From positions 1 through 59,571 of the forward strand of contig JAMOMK010000104.1 in NCBI GenBank assembly GCA_027067055.1: 59,571 nucleotides of DNA, in the 5' to 3' direction. A program made the position numbers and the translations under genes. This document shows, one piece after another, positions 1 through 10,800 of this stretch. Position 1 is the stretch's first letter, and each line of letters opens with the position of its first letter. Source of the stretch: Lysobacterales bacterium (lineage in GTDB: Bacteria; Pseudomonadota; Gammaproteobacteria; Xanthomonadales; Marinicellaceae). The notes under the pieces are model-generated. The model was given only the letters and a program-made list of their open reading frames with translations. It was not told the DNA's origin and made no database searches.

Positions 1-60
1 TTGGTCAAAAATTGGGCTTTTTGTTTAAATTTCGCTTAATTTTAGAACTAATTCCAAAAA

Positions 61-126
61 AATAACGCCAACAATCTAAGTTTTTCTAAATATTGGCTTC
101 TTTAGAAGTGCCTGTCTATGTTATTG
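61..126 (+). repeat. 66-bp direct repeat, copy 1
   Basis: Identical over 66 bases to 1202-1267. It begins AATAACGCCAACAATC and ends CTATGTTATTG, and contains the small inverted repeat TTCTAAA/TTTAGAA. Its right edge abuts the interior of a truncated XRE regulator gene, so it probably marks one end of an inserted or rearranged segment. It does not fit integron attC core sites. The family is unknown. The 60 bases before it show no recognisable gene. Confidence 0.8.
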
Positions 127-391
127 TAATCGTTGGGAACGCGGCTTTGCAACGCCTAAATTTGAGGGAATGATTAAACTTGCAGACATTTTACAAATAT
201 CTCTTGATGAACTAGTTGGACGTGTAACGCCAACAGTTGAAATCAAAATACGTAACTTTGAGTTACATCAACTTTGTCAACAAGCTGATAACCTTCCAGA
301 TGTTGACCAACAGGCATTAATTCAGGTGATGGATGGCTTAATGAAAAAAGCTAAATTTAATCAAATGATGGTGGGTTCTGCTACAGGATAA
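127..391 (+). pseudogene. Truncated XRE-family (HTH) transcriptional regulator
   Basis: In-frame codons before the first ATG (170) read NRWERGFATPKFEG, the conserved end of a Cro/C1-type helix-turn-helix. They are followed by MIKLADILQISLDELVGR, the usual continuation of XRE regulators with a short C-terminal tail. The first two thirds of the HTH (recognition helix and initiator Met) are missing: the reading frame runs straight into the 66-bp repeat at 61-126 and meets a stop at 77-79. There is no convincing ribosome binding site before the ATG at 170. I read it as a gene cut by the repeat-bearing element. The remaining product would be about 73 residues and could not bind DNA by itself. Confidence 0.65.
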
Positions 392-406
392 GCAACAAAA
401 AAACAA

Positions 407-430
407 AAGCCGTTAACGATTTAACGGCTT
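407..430 (+). terminator. Hairpin after the XRE remnant
   Basis: The arms AAGCCGTTAA (407-416) and TTAACGGCTT (421-430) pair perfectly around a 4-base loop. An A-rich stretch precedes it but no T tract follows, so it is a weak intrinsic terminator at best. A sister hairpin of the same design follows the next gene at 1052-1073. Confidence 0.5.
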
Positions 431-439
431 GGAATTGGA

Positions 440-474
440 GGGTTTTACCTAAAAGGGTACTGACCCCAATAACT
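440..474 (+). repeat. Short dispersed repeat carrying GGGTACTGACCCC, copy 1
   Basis: The block (gggttttacc, one or two bases, AAAGGGTACTGACCCC, then ataact) recurs at 1083-1117 with two or three changes. The core also forms both arms of the inverted-repeat element at 47647-47726. It is probably a REP/MITE-type element end. Confidence 0.6.
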
Positions 475-504
475 CACTAAAAACTTAAATAGGAAACCCA
501 CTAT

Positions 505-1044
505 ATGGCAAAGAACAAAGAGAACTCTCTTGTATTCCCTACTTGGATAATGGCTTTAACAGGAGCAGTAAGTTTAATTATAGGCATTGTTGGAACCAGG
601 ACTTTTGACAATAAAAAATTTCAAAATTATGAAAAAACTATTACGTATTTAAAGATACCCGGGCAAAACCCAAAGTTATTAAATAATGTTGTATTTAAGC
701 TTGTTGATTTAACCTTTATAGAAAGATCAATTACCATTGATGTCCTCATAACAAGCCAAGAAACTTCTAAAAAAATAACTATAAAAAACAAAACAAGACT
801 AGTTGATAATTTTGGGAATGTCTACCTTCCTAAAAAAATGAAGTTAGGTTCTAAAAATAGTCAATGGGATGTATATGTCACTTTACCTGCGGACATTGGT
901 ATCTCAGCACAATTTGTATTTGAAAATATAAGTAGTAAAGCTACAGGAATTAAATTACTCGAAATTCAAACACAAAACGGTATCGTTTCATTTACTGATG
1001 GAGACTTTATTGAGTTGAGCAATGTACTAAAGCCAACCGAATAA
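505..1044 (+). CDS. Hypothetical single-pass membrane protein (179 aa)
   Basis: I do not recognise the family. One hydrophobic segment lies at residues about 13-31 (FPTWIMALTGAVSLIIGIVG), followed by a lysine- and asparagine-rich soluble part of about 145 residues with predicted beta character, which suggests an N-terminally anchored protein with its bulk on one side of the inner membrane. An AGGAAA ribosome binding site about ten bases upstream supports this ATG. It sits alone between two copies of a dispersed repeat (440-474 and 1083-1117) and is followed by a perfect palindromic hairpin, so it behaves like a cargo gene of a small element. The base composition is as AT-rich as the flanks. 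Coding status is likely; function is unknown. Confidence 0.6.
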   Translation: MAKNKENSLVFPTWIMALTGAVSLIIGIVGTRTFDNKKFQNYEKTITYLKIPGQNPKLLNNVVFKLVDLTFIERSITIDVLITSQETSKKITIKNKTRLVDNFGNVYLPKKMKLGSKNSQWDVYVTLPADIGISAQFVFENISSKATGIKLLEIQTQNGIVSFTDGDFIELSNVLKPTE

Positions 1045-1051
1045 AAAACAA

Positions 1052-1073
1052 AAGCCGCTAAATTTAGCGGCTT
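1052..1073 (+). terminator. Palindromic hairpin after the 505-1044 gene
   Basis: AAGCCGCTAAA (1052-1062) is followed directly by its complement TTTAGCGGCTT (1063-1073). An A-rich run precedes it and only TTAAAAATG follows, so termination is possible on either strand but not canonical. It starts eight bases after the stop codon. Confidence 0.5.
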
Positions 1074-1082
1074 AAAAATGAC

Positions 1083-1117
1083 GGGTTTTACCTTAAAGGG
1101 TACTGACCCCTATAACT
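1083..1117 (+). repeat. Short dispersed repeat carrying GGGTACTGACCCC, copy 2
   Basis: Partner of 440-474. Both copies directly follow a hairpin, so the unit hairpin plus GGGTACTGACCCC is repeated on either side of the 505-1044 gene. Confidence 0.6.
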
Positions 1118-1140
1118 ACAAAAGTGATTTCATATAAACA

Positions 1141-1192
1141 ACATGGGTGTCCTTGTATATTTAATGTATATTTAACATGGGTGTCCTTGTAT
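1141..1192 (+). repeat. Two direct copies of an 18-bp motif (34-bp period)
   Basis: ACATGGGTGTCCTTGTAT occurs at 1141-1158 and again at 1175-1192, separated by AT-only spacer. The stretch 1045-1398 holds no credible ORF: it contains this repeat, the second dispersed repeat, the second 66-bp repeat and the intron-like fragment. Confidence 0.7.
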
Positions 1193-1201
1193 TTAATATT
1201 T

Positions 1202-1267
1202 AATAACGCCAACAATCTAAGTTTTTCTAAATATTGGCTTCTTTAGAAGTGCCTGTCTATGTTATTG
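1202..1267 (+). repeat. 66-bp direct repeat, copy 2
   Basis: Exact copy of 61-126. As with copy 1, the sequence to its right (1268 on) looks like a truncated older element, here a possible group II intron 5' fragment. The two copies bracket about 1.1 kb. Confidence 0.8.
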
Positions 1268-1387
1268 CTTGTGCTTAACATTTGGGATTACTCCCGCCTG
1301 CCCGATGGTTGCTACTCGGTGGCTGACCAACCTTGCCGAGATGGGATTTGCACCCACTTGAATGAACGACCTGGCTCAGCCGCACAC
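1268..1387 (-). ncRNA. Possible fragment of a group II intron (5' end and part of domain I)
   Basis: Read on the minus strand, the segment begins GTGTGCGGC, matching the 5' consensus GUGYG of group II introns. It then carries GTGGGTGCAAATCCCA and later CAGCCACCGAGTAGC, which resemble the conserved domain I blocks of bacterial introns (GGGTGCAAGTCCC and the later CC..GUAGC). It stops abruptly at the 66-bp repeat and no reverse transcriptase ORF is present, so at most a 5' remnant survives. The putative 5' splice site lies eleven bases past the stop codon of the immunity gene. The call rests on remembered consensus only and is tentative. Confidence 0.3.
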
Positions 1388-1398
1388 CCCAATAAGTC

Positions 1399-1821
1399 CT
1401 AGTTAATTTCCATTGAAATATAACCAAATTTTTGAACTCCGTCAACACGCCATATAATTTCTATAAATTCATCACTATAAGAGTATATTGCACACATTTC
1501 TACACCATCATTCCAATGCTCTTGCGGTTTACCAAATATAGTAACAATGTCTTCAAATGAAGTATCCATATTGAATTGATGCCTTTTTTTATTGAAAACT
1601 ACAACTCCCTTATATTCATCATAGCACCCATAATCTTTACTGAAGTATATGGATACAGAAGAGACTCGTTTTTTATCAACACAAACATTGTAACCACTCT
1701 CATAATTGATAATACCTTCTCCTCCGCTTTTTTTAGGGGGTGAATAGCCTAATTTATATTTATCAAAAGAAAATCTATCTAAATCAAAAACATATTTACT
1801 GGTAGTATTATTTTTTTTCAT
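1399..1821 (-). CDS. Candidate immunity protein of the adjacent deaminase toxin (140 aa)
   Basis: The ATG lies inside the last codons of the giant toxin gene (14-base overlap), the arrangement expected for a polymorphic toxin and its cognate immunity protein. The product is small, soluble and acidic, with no signal peptide or membrane segment. Aromatic-rich strands and a late segment (EIIWRVDGVQKFGYISME) give a mixed alpha/beta look. I do not recognise a named immunity family, so the role comes from position, size and lack of export signal. It would act in the cytoplasm of the producer and its kin. Transcription ends in repeat-rich DNA right after the gene. Confidence 0.55.
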   Translation of the reverse strand: MKKNNTTSKYVFDLDRFSFDKYKLGYSPPKKSGGEGIINYESGYNVCVDKKRVSSVSIYFSKDYGCYDEYKGVVVFNKKRHQFNMDTSFEDIVTIFGKPQEHWNDGVEMCAIYSYSDEFIEIIWRVDGVQKFGYISMEIN

Positions 1822-4800
1822 CTAAATCAACCTCTCTGACTGTAACTTTTTTTCCTTTTGTAGCAGCATCAACAGCAGCTGTCTTAGGAGAGTTATTAAG
1901 CTTATTACCACCTTTTGTTGGAACAATTACCTTGTCAACATTAGCCTTTTTAAGGTCTGTTGTGCAAGTAGGACATGGATTCTGATCAACTGCAACAGTA
2001 GCTCCACGAGTGTCTTTAAGCGCACCTAAAGCCTGTGTTTCGGCATGTATATTTTTTGTTGCGTCCCCACCAGGATCTTTAATATCTTTGAACGTCTCAG
2101 TAAGCTCACCATCTTTACCTCTTGCTTGGGCAAACGTATCATCTCCAGTTGCACCTGGTGTATCCTTACGTTTATTAACTAGGTTGTCAACCATATTCTG
2201 ATCAGTATTGGCTTCTAAACTAGAATTATCCGCAGGCCTTGTCGTTGTTGAAGTTTGCTTGTTATTTTTATTACCATTGGTCAAAGCTTTGAATTTATCC
2301 TTAACAGCATCCTTAACAGAATCTGGAATAAATTTATTAGCCAATTTTGCAGCTAATCCACCAGTCGCTGCAATTCCGGCATTAATAGCAACATTTTTGG
2401 CACCATCTGTAGCAGCTTCGCCTAATGTTTTTTCTCCTGTCCGTACATCATTAGCCGCACTTCCAATTGCGTGACCTGTTTCATAAGACCCCCATGCTGC
2501 AGATGCCCATCCAATTACTTTGCCAATAATTGGAATTATAACTGGCAAATAACCAGTAGGATCGACTCCTGACAATGGGTTATTGTTAATATATGTGTAG
2601 GGATTAAGTGCCTGAGTACTTGTTGGTCTAGCGATAAACGGATCAACACTAAGAAACCTGCCATTATTATAATCATACATTCGGCCATTCATATGAATCA
2701 ACTGCATTTCATCCAAATGCTCGTGATCAGTAAAACCTCTTTTGGTTAGGTCGATCGTACCATTTGCATCATCAAAATCCAATTTTGCTTTAAATAAGCC
2801 ACCAGCCATATCTGACCAATCCCCATTTCGAGGCTTGCCAAAGGCATCATAGCTCTTAGTATGCAACACTATACCTGTTTCGTCAAGGATTTGTGTGGTT
2901 GAGCCCAGTCTGTCCTTTTGCATGAAATTGCGTTTTACTTCTCCACTTGGCTTGCGTGTTACGGTGAGGTAACTGGTGAGGTAATATTTGGTTTCTGTAG
3001 GGAAATATGCACCATTTTTGTAGATTGCTTCGTAATCTTTATTGGCATAAAGGGTTATCTCGTTATTGATTAAATCATATTTACGGTAGCGTTGGTTGTC
3101 TGCTCCGTAGTTGAACTCTAGGATTTGGTTTGTTCCTGTTATTTCACTTGTAGACTCTACTAGGAGGTTGTTGTAATCGTATTGGTAAGTGGCTGTGTCT
3201 GAGCCATTTATGCTGTCACTTATGCGATTGCCTTTTTTGTCGTAGTCGTAATTAATTGTGCTGCCATTGATGAGTGACGCTGAGGTTACTGCGTTGGGGC
3301 CTGCATTGCCTGTTTGGGCATAGTTGTATCCGTTGTCGGAAAAATCACTTTTAGAGGTGATGTTACCGATGCCATTGTAGCTGTATGTCTTTTCTGTGTC
3401 ACCATTGACACTTGCTGATTTTAAGCGGTGCAAACTATCGTAAGTAAAGGTTTCTGTTGCTTGGGTTGTTCCTCTTGCGAGCTCTTGCTGTGCTATATTA
3501 CCCCATGAATCGTATTGATAATCCAAAATCTCATTATCTGATGCTGAGCCATGGGTAATTTTTGCCACTTGCCCTGTTGATGGGTAGTATTGTGTTGTAC
3601 TTGAGAATATTTTATTAAATACTCGATTGGCTTCTTGCCCTTTGAAGTTCCAGTCTGTGACTTCCATTATTGTTTGGTCTAATAAAACATCAATTTGTGC
3701 TTTTAGCGTGCCGTGTCGGGTGTAGGTGTTGGCAATTGAATAGCGGTAGTCATAAATGACTTGTTTTAGTCTATTGTAGTTGCCATCGTAATAGTATTGT
3801 GTTTTGTATTGTTTGATGTCATTGGCTGTTGGATCGACTAAGCCAACTGTTAGTGCTGCAGGTAAAGTTGTTATTTCTGCTTGCATGCGGTTTTGGTTGT
3901 CGTACTCTAGTTCTTTGTTAAATACTTGTGAAAAGCGATTAACTTGCCCATTTTGAATGAACTTATTGCTTTGGCGGTTAACGCTTTCTAGTACTCCTCC
4001 TCTGTCATCATTGTATACATAATGATCTATATAGGAGCGAACATCGGCTACTGGATCTAAATTTGGATACACATTGCTGTACTGGTCGGTAATTCGACCT
4101 AGTTTGTCATAACGGTAATAGGTGCTGTAACTTTCACCTGCGACTTGTTGCTGTATCACTTCTCCAAAACCGTTGTATTGGAATGTTTTGATGCCCATAT
4201 TGGGGTCGTTTACGCTTTGTTTGCGACCTAGTGCATCAAAGTTGGTGTAGATTGGGTTGTTATCTGCATCGATGAGTTCTTTGGGGTTGCCTGATGCGTC
4301 GTATTTATATTTGACGATATTGTCTTGGTCGTCTTTTGTAGATAACAGCTTTCCTGTGGCATCGTATGTGCGTGACATGGATAGGGTGCTGATGTCTGTT
4401 GGGGAACAATTATTATTGCTTGATGAAACTTGAGACACGTCAATTTCTGTGTAGCCACCTTGATGACTATAATCGGTGATTAAGGTGCAGTCTCCTGCAG
4501 AATTGCTTGATAAGTCTCCTATTTTGGTTTGCTTTTGTTTGACTCGCCCTTGTGGATCGACTTGTGAGACTGTTGGATAGGCACTACTTGTCTGTATAAA
4601 TGGTTGGGTTGTTATGGTGCTTCCTGCTGGGGTGGTAATGGATGCCACATAGCTGTATTTATCGAAACCTGCATTATCGGAGTGATAGGTTTTGGTAAGC
4701 ACGGGGTTGTTGGCGTTGTCGTACCATGTGATAACTCGTGGTTGTCCATTTTGGCGTTGTTCTGTGGAGTAGCTTAGTTGTGGTGATCCTGCTATCATTC

Positions 4801-7800
4801 CAGTTAAAGCATTGCCACTTATTGTATTGACTATGGATTGTTCTGGACAACTTCCATTGCAGTTTCTTAGGCTAGTGTGTGCTATTGGTATTGTGTTGCC
4901 TTCTGGGTTCCAAAATTTTGCTTCATCTGTTATTTTGAATCCATAGGCATCGTAATCTGAGTCAACGTAGTTACCATCTGGCGCTATTGCTTTAGTGACT
5001 TGTCCTGTGGCTGGGTCATAGGTAAAACTTGTTGTTAGGTTTGCTCCACTTATGTCTTTGGTAATCAGTTCAGGAAAATAGCCATCTGTTGAATATACGG
5101 TATCTACGGTTCTATCTATTGCTGTATTACTGCTGTTAGTGGCTGTTGTGGTGACTTTTGTTATATTGCCTTTGGTATCGTAGTTAAATGTATTTTTGCT
5201 GATGTTGTTGTTGGTTATTGCCGATGTGCAATTATCTACATTATCAGTACCAATATAGGTAAATTGACAGTCCAATTCGCGCTTGATACCAGTTTTCCAG
5301 TAGAATTCACTGTAGCTTGTGTGGTTATTATTACTATTGCCAGTTGCTAATTTGGTGACTGTTGTTTTGGCTAGTTTATCTATCCACCAGTTGTTTGTGT
5401 TTGCAGTATTGTATTCATTTGTCGTTTGTACAGTCTCAAACCTTGTTGGCGTGATTGAAGCATAGGTAGCATCATAGGTTTCTATTGTTTTTGTTTGAGC
5501 CGTTATGTTTCCATAAACATCATTGGTTAAGGTTGTCTCTGATTTTGTGGCTAAATTACCATTATTGAGTTCGAAATTTTGACTTATGGTATTTATGAGT
5601 GGATGGTAGTGAACTCCAGATACTGCCCAATTACTTTGGTTACTATCTCTTGCTACATACTCATAGTCCTGTTGTTGTGTCTTTGTTAGTACACCTGTAC
5701 TATCGAATTGCCACGTTTCTATTTTTTCGAGTTTTCCAGCATAAGGAAAAACTTGATGGAAGGTGGATTCTGATATGGTCTCATAGGTAATACCTCCACT
5801 GTGTTCGTCCGGATTTGTCCTAACTGATATTTTTCTAAAGCCTTGGAACCCTCTGCCTTGATTGTTGTAGACTGCTTCTTGGTAGGCGTATTCGGAAAGC
5901 GAGTTGCTGCCGTAGTTGTTGGTTTGGCGCATGTCAGAAACTACGTACATGGAGGAGTTGAAGTAAAAATGTGTACCTATTGCTCCTATTTCATCTATAT
6001 ACCCATCTGGACAGTCATTTTGACAGGCTTTTCTTTCTAACAATGTATATAGAGGAAAATCTTCCCGCTCAGGTAGTTTAGCTGATATCGGGTGGTAGTT
6101 CCATGCCACGGTTTGCCCTGTTGTAGGCTTGGTTATACTGGAAATTTGTGCAGTAATAGGGGTTTGATTATGGGCAGTTATAAAAACACTTAATGGTTCA
6201 TTATCACCTATGCTACTAAAGTCAGGAAACGAAATATCCCAATTTGTTGCCGAAATATTCTGAGTGTAAAATTGACCAAATGTCTTACACACACCTCTAG
6301 ACCATAGTTGGCAGCCTATACTTATTAGTTGATCAGCTAATCCATTGCCATTCAAGTCATTTATTTCACCATATCCTAATGATTTGTAAATGCCTGTATC
6401 TTGATTATTTTGTAAGTCAAGTTTAAGCTTCCCACCTACTTTTTTCAAATTAAATGATAAAGCATTGAATCGATAAGCTCCCTCATCAATCGTAGCTAAA
6501 GAATGCCCTCTTGCTTTCCTGTATATGTCCATACGCCCATCGCTATTGCTTCTTGAAATATAGGAACAAAATATAAAACCATCAACTCCTTCTGTGCCAG
6601 ATAAAGGATTTTGCTCCGTTGGTTGACTGTAAACACCTTGGAATGATAGTGTATCGTATAAAAACACTAAGCTAGATTCTTCTTGAAACTCACTATTTAG
6701 TCGACTATTTCCTACAAAGTGGCAGGAATTAAAAATCATGTTATCTGGTATGTCATCAGAGCTTGGTATATTTAACCTTGGGTCTGGATAAACCATTTCA
6801 ATTATGCCATCTCCATTTAAATCTACAAAGCTTTTCCTCCCCATAAAATATGGATTACACATTCTATAATCATCTTCATTGGCACTACCATTATCTGGCG
6901 CAGGGCATACATCGCCTTGAAATAAAGTATCTTGGTTGCTAACACTGTCAATATCAGATGCAATTGTTTCCGTAAAAAACCCATTGCTGTAACTGCCTCC
7001 TTTATTTAAACGCAGTTTCCAACTTTTTATTGCCTGTGGGTCACTATCGTAGTATAAAAAGTCCTGTAAGCCATCCCTATTAACATCAACAAATTTATAA
7101 TTTACCGCTGCATTTGTAGAACCTTGAGCTAAGGCACAACTTTCGTGAACTATATCCCCTAGGTTGTCATAGTAATCACACGAAAAATTTCCTAGACCAA
7201 TCTCGTCAAAATCTTTTTTAATGTAGCCATTGGTATCCCTAAAGTATATAGTATTTCCTGCAATATAAACAGGGTGAATCGCAGGATTAGCTGCTACGTA
7301 GTTTTGCACCAAAGTTCTTATTTCAACATCCAAATAGCCATCGCCATTATAATCATTAAAACCAATTATTTGATCCCATATAAAGGAAAATACATCAGGC
7401 TCTCCTTCATTATCAACCTTTCTTAATAGGTTTGTTATTAAATGTGCTTCTGGGTTAAATGAAATAGGGCACGAGCCACTACTGCAGGTGCTTGTGTTGT
7501 AATATACGACTAGTTTAGTTGTTTGGTATTCGGAAGTATCATATATAATCTTTGAAGGCTCTCTAGTTAAAATCAAATCAACTGCACCATCATTATTTAC
7601 ATCTTTTAGAAACAGTCTCATTTTATTTGTTTCAAGAATTATATTTGTACCATTATGATTATAATTCTCTAAATCAATATTGCAAATTATTGCTATATTG
7701 TCAAAATAATTATCTGCCTGACTAAGTGTTGTATTTGGTACCGCTTTATTATGATTCCAGCTTTTAATTTTTATTCCTTTTTTATCTCCAGGACATACAT

Positions 7801-10800
7801 CTGATGATACAACATAGACAATATCATTAATTCCATCATAGTTGACATCAGCTAATTCAGATGCCGTGGCTATCGCTTCTTGCATTATAGTTTGTAACCC
7901 ACCTTTGCTGTCAAAGAACAAAAACTCAGAAAACGTGTAATTAAATGGTGTTGGTATTGAGTTTAAATTCATTTCTAAATCCTTAATACCATCACCGTTA
8001 TAATCATTTGCACCTGCTAGATACTTCAGTCTTTTTAAGTTCATCAATGGAGTTCCGTCTGCAGTTGTTACCTGATTTGTAATGTTTTTATAAAGGTAAG
8101 CACTATCTAAAGCATTATCATCTGACCAACTAATATTAACTAAGTCTCTACCAATCGTCTGATCTTGTTGAGTAAATTCAATAATACCATCAAGCAATAA
8201 ATTGCTATTATGGGTTGATAACTTATAAGTAAAATCATACTGTCTAGCAAGATTAGAATCTATTTTTGTATTTATATTTTTCAATTGCTTACTTATAACT
8301 GAATTTTCTCCATACAAATAACTAATTTGGTATCCAGTTATAATATCATCATATTCAAAATTAATTGACCTATTACCATCAACTGTATTGTTGCCTGTAT
8401 AAAAAATACTTGTTAAAAGAATTTCATTTTCTCCATATTCTGTATAGTTATACTTAATATTATTACTAAAGCTATCTTCTTCTTTTATTAATTGCCACGT
8501 GATTTTTTGTGTTCCTTGTTGTACATATGTGTTTTTACGCCCTGACTTAGTTTGTACGATAAATGTACTGGCTGATGTTTTGGTAATTTTCGCAAATGAA
8601 TCTTGCTCTGTGCGGTATTCGGCATTTGTTGCCCAATAAGTTCCTGCTGACACTTTCATTAACCTTTGTCCATCTAAGCACAATCTATCATTATTGCTAA
8701 AATCTACTGCATGATTTTTTGTATCTTGTGCTAAAGTTTGCGGACAGCGGTAGATGCTTGAGCCGACTGATAGCGACCAACCCACCCCTAAGATACCATT
8801 TCCGCCTTTAGATGAATAATTAACTGATAAACTTGGAGTCATACCATTACGACCTGGTGGCACAACCAAAGGTAAACTATAGGTAGCAGCTCCTCCTGAG
8901 ACACCACCTGAGCCTGGAATTGGTCCTGCGCCTGGTTGATTGGTTACTTCTTGATTAACATCTTCAGTTGCTTGATCAACGATTATTTCTATACTTGGCA
9001 AACAAGTGGGAGGGGTACAGCTATTATCTATTGTGAGACTTTTAGATTCTGCTAGAACTACAGTGCTTTCTTGTGTTCCTCCTGATGTACCATATTTCTT
9101 CTTTCTTAGTTGAAAAGTGTAAGACTTTGGTAAGTTAGTTAAGTCACAAACATATAATGGCATAACATAATGACTAGATGGTATGGCACTTGGACATATT
9201 TCACTTAACAAAGAGTAAGTTACTCCATTATTAATGCTGTAATAAGGTTGAATAGATGGAAAATCATCATCGGTATACCAAGTAAAATCTATGACACAAT
9301 CACCAGGTGCCGTTGGGCTACATGTAGTATCAGTATCTAGCAATCCTTCTATCTTAAAATCTATATTATGCAGTGATGCGACTTTGTCTAAATCAGCAGG
9401 GCTATTGCATTGTTGTGCATGGTTGCCATAATTACTGACTGTTCGGGTAAAGGCAGGGTCATCACCTGAGGCCGGATAATTGAGTTGTTCGATTAGGTTC
9501 ATCCAAAATGAGCCTTTTTTGTTTTTCTCTTGGGCTGTGCCTAGATTGAGACATCGTCCTGCGTTGCCATGATAATTTGTGGTTATATCATCTATTGAGC
9601 CAAAATCATGATTAAGTGGTTTTCCTGCTAGTGGATTAAAACCATAGCTGACCATTCCTAAGTTTCCTGTTCCCGATGAAGCTCCATTTTGTCCATATAT
9701 TGTGCCACTATCAAAGCCAACAAAGTAACCGCCGTGAGAATTACAGCTGCCATTTGGTTCAGTACAAATATTTACCGCTGTTAACCATATGGGCACTCCA
9801 TCGGTGTCAAAAGTGGCAAATACAGTGTATTCAAAACCATTTTCTATCCATGTATTAACTGATACTTCTAACTCTTGGGTTGTTGGGTTTTTATAATGCC
9901 AAACTCCACTGTGGTGATCGTCATTGTTGGGGGCACTATTATTTATTTCTATAAAGTTTTCGGCAATATTATTTATCTCTAGGGTAAATTCATCGCCTTC
10001 TTGTGTATATGGACCTAAATCTGCGACATCAGGTTGTGAAAAAAGTCCATTGCCAATATTTGGTTTTATTTTTAGTGTAGCATGTTGTTTATTTGCTTTC
10101 AGGACTAGTTGTATTTCTCCTGCCTCCATCTCAGTAAAACTTGGGCTGTCATTGTAATATTTTAGACTGCCATCATAGAATATATCGCCATTAACTTCCG
10201 TTTTTTGTATCATCTTTGCTTCTATCCATGTCGGCGTCCAGACTCCATTCATTTCCCTGTAGGTATACCAGTATCCAATTAAATCATAAGAGCTTTCCAT
10301 TGCGTTTCCTAACTCATTGGCAAAGAAAAAATGCCAGCCGCTTCCTGCTAAGTCTTCATTCCACCACATACCAGGGTTTAGTCCTCCTGGACCTGCTTGT
10401 GCTGGGTTTGTTGGAGTTGGTGAATCTATATTTTGTGAACTTCGAATAACTGGGTCTGGTATCTCTGGTGTAGTACCATTCAATTCTATTGCAACAGTTG
10501 AGGAGCAACCCACTCCGTTAAAACAAGATTGAACCGTCCATGTAACATGACGCTTCAACCGAAAACAATCTCTTTCTGTTACCCATTTATCTCCTTGATT
10601 AGTGATAATTTTATCTGCGTAGTCAACAGTTAAGCTTTTGCTACAATGACCTCCTGAAAAACTTGATGATTTTAGATGAAAATAATCTGGTTTTATACCT
10701 TCTGGGATTTCCCACACTATTTGAGAAAAATTAAAGTTACTTGACTGCGGAAAATACCAGTTAACATTAATTGGCTTTGCTGTATCAAGCGATGATATAC

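Noticed and set aside
61-126. Integron attC site
   Set aside because: Flanking repeats and small ORF cassettes suggested an integron, but the ends do not match the RYYYAAC/GTTRRRY core sites and no integrase is present.
1268-1400. tRNA or tRNA-like gene
   Set aside because: GGGATTTGCACCC resembles a T arm, but no acceptor, D arm or anticodon arm can be placed around it on either strand.
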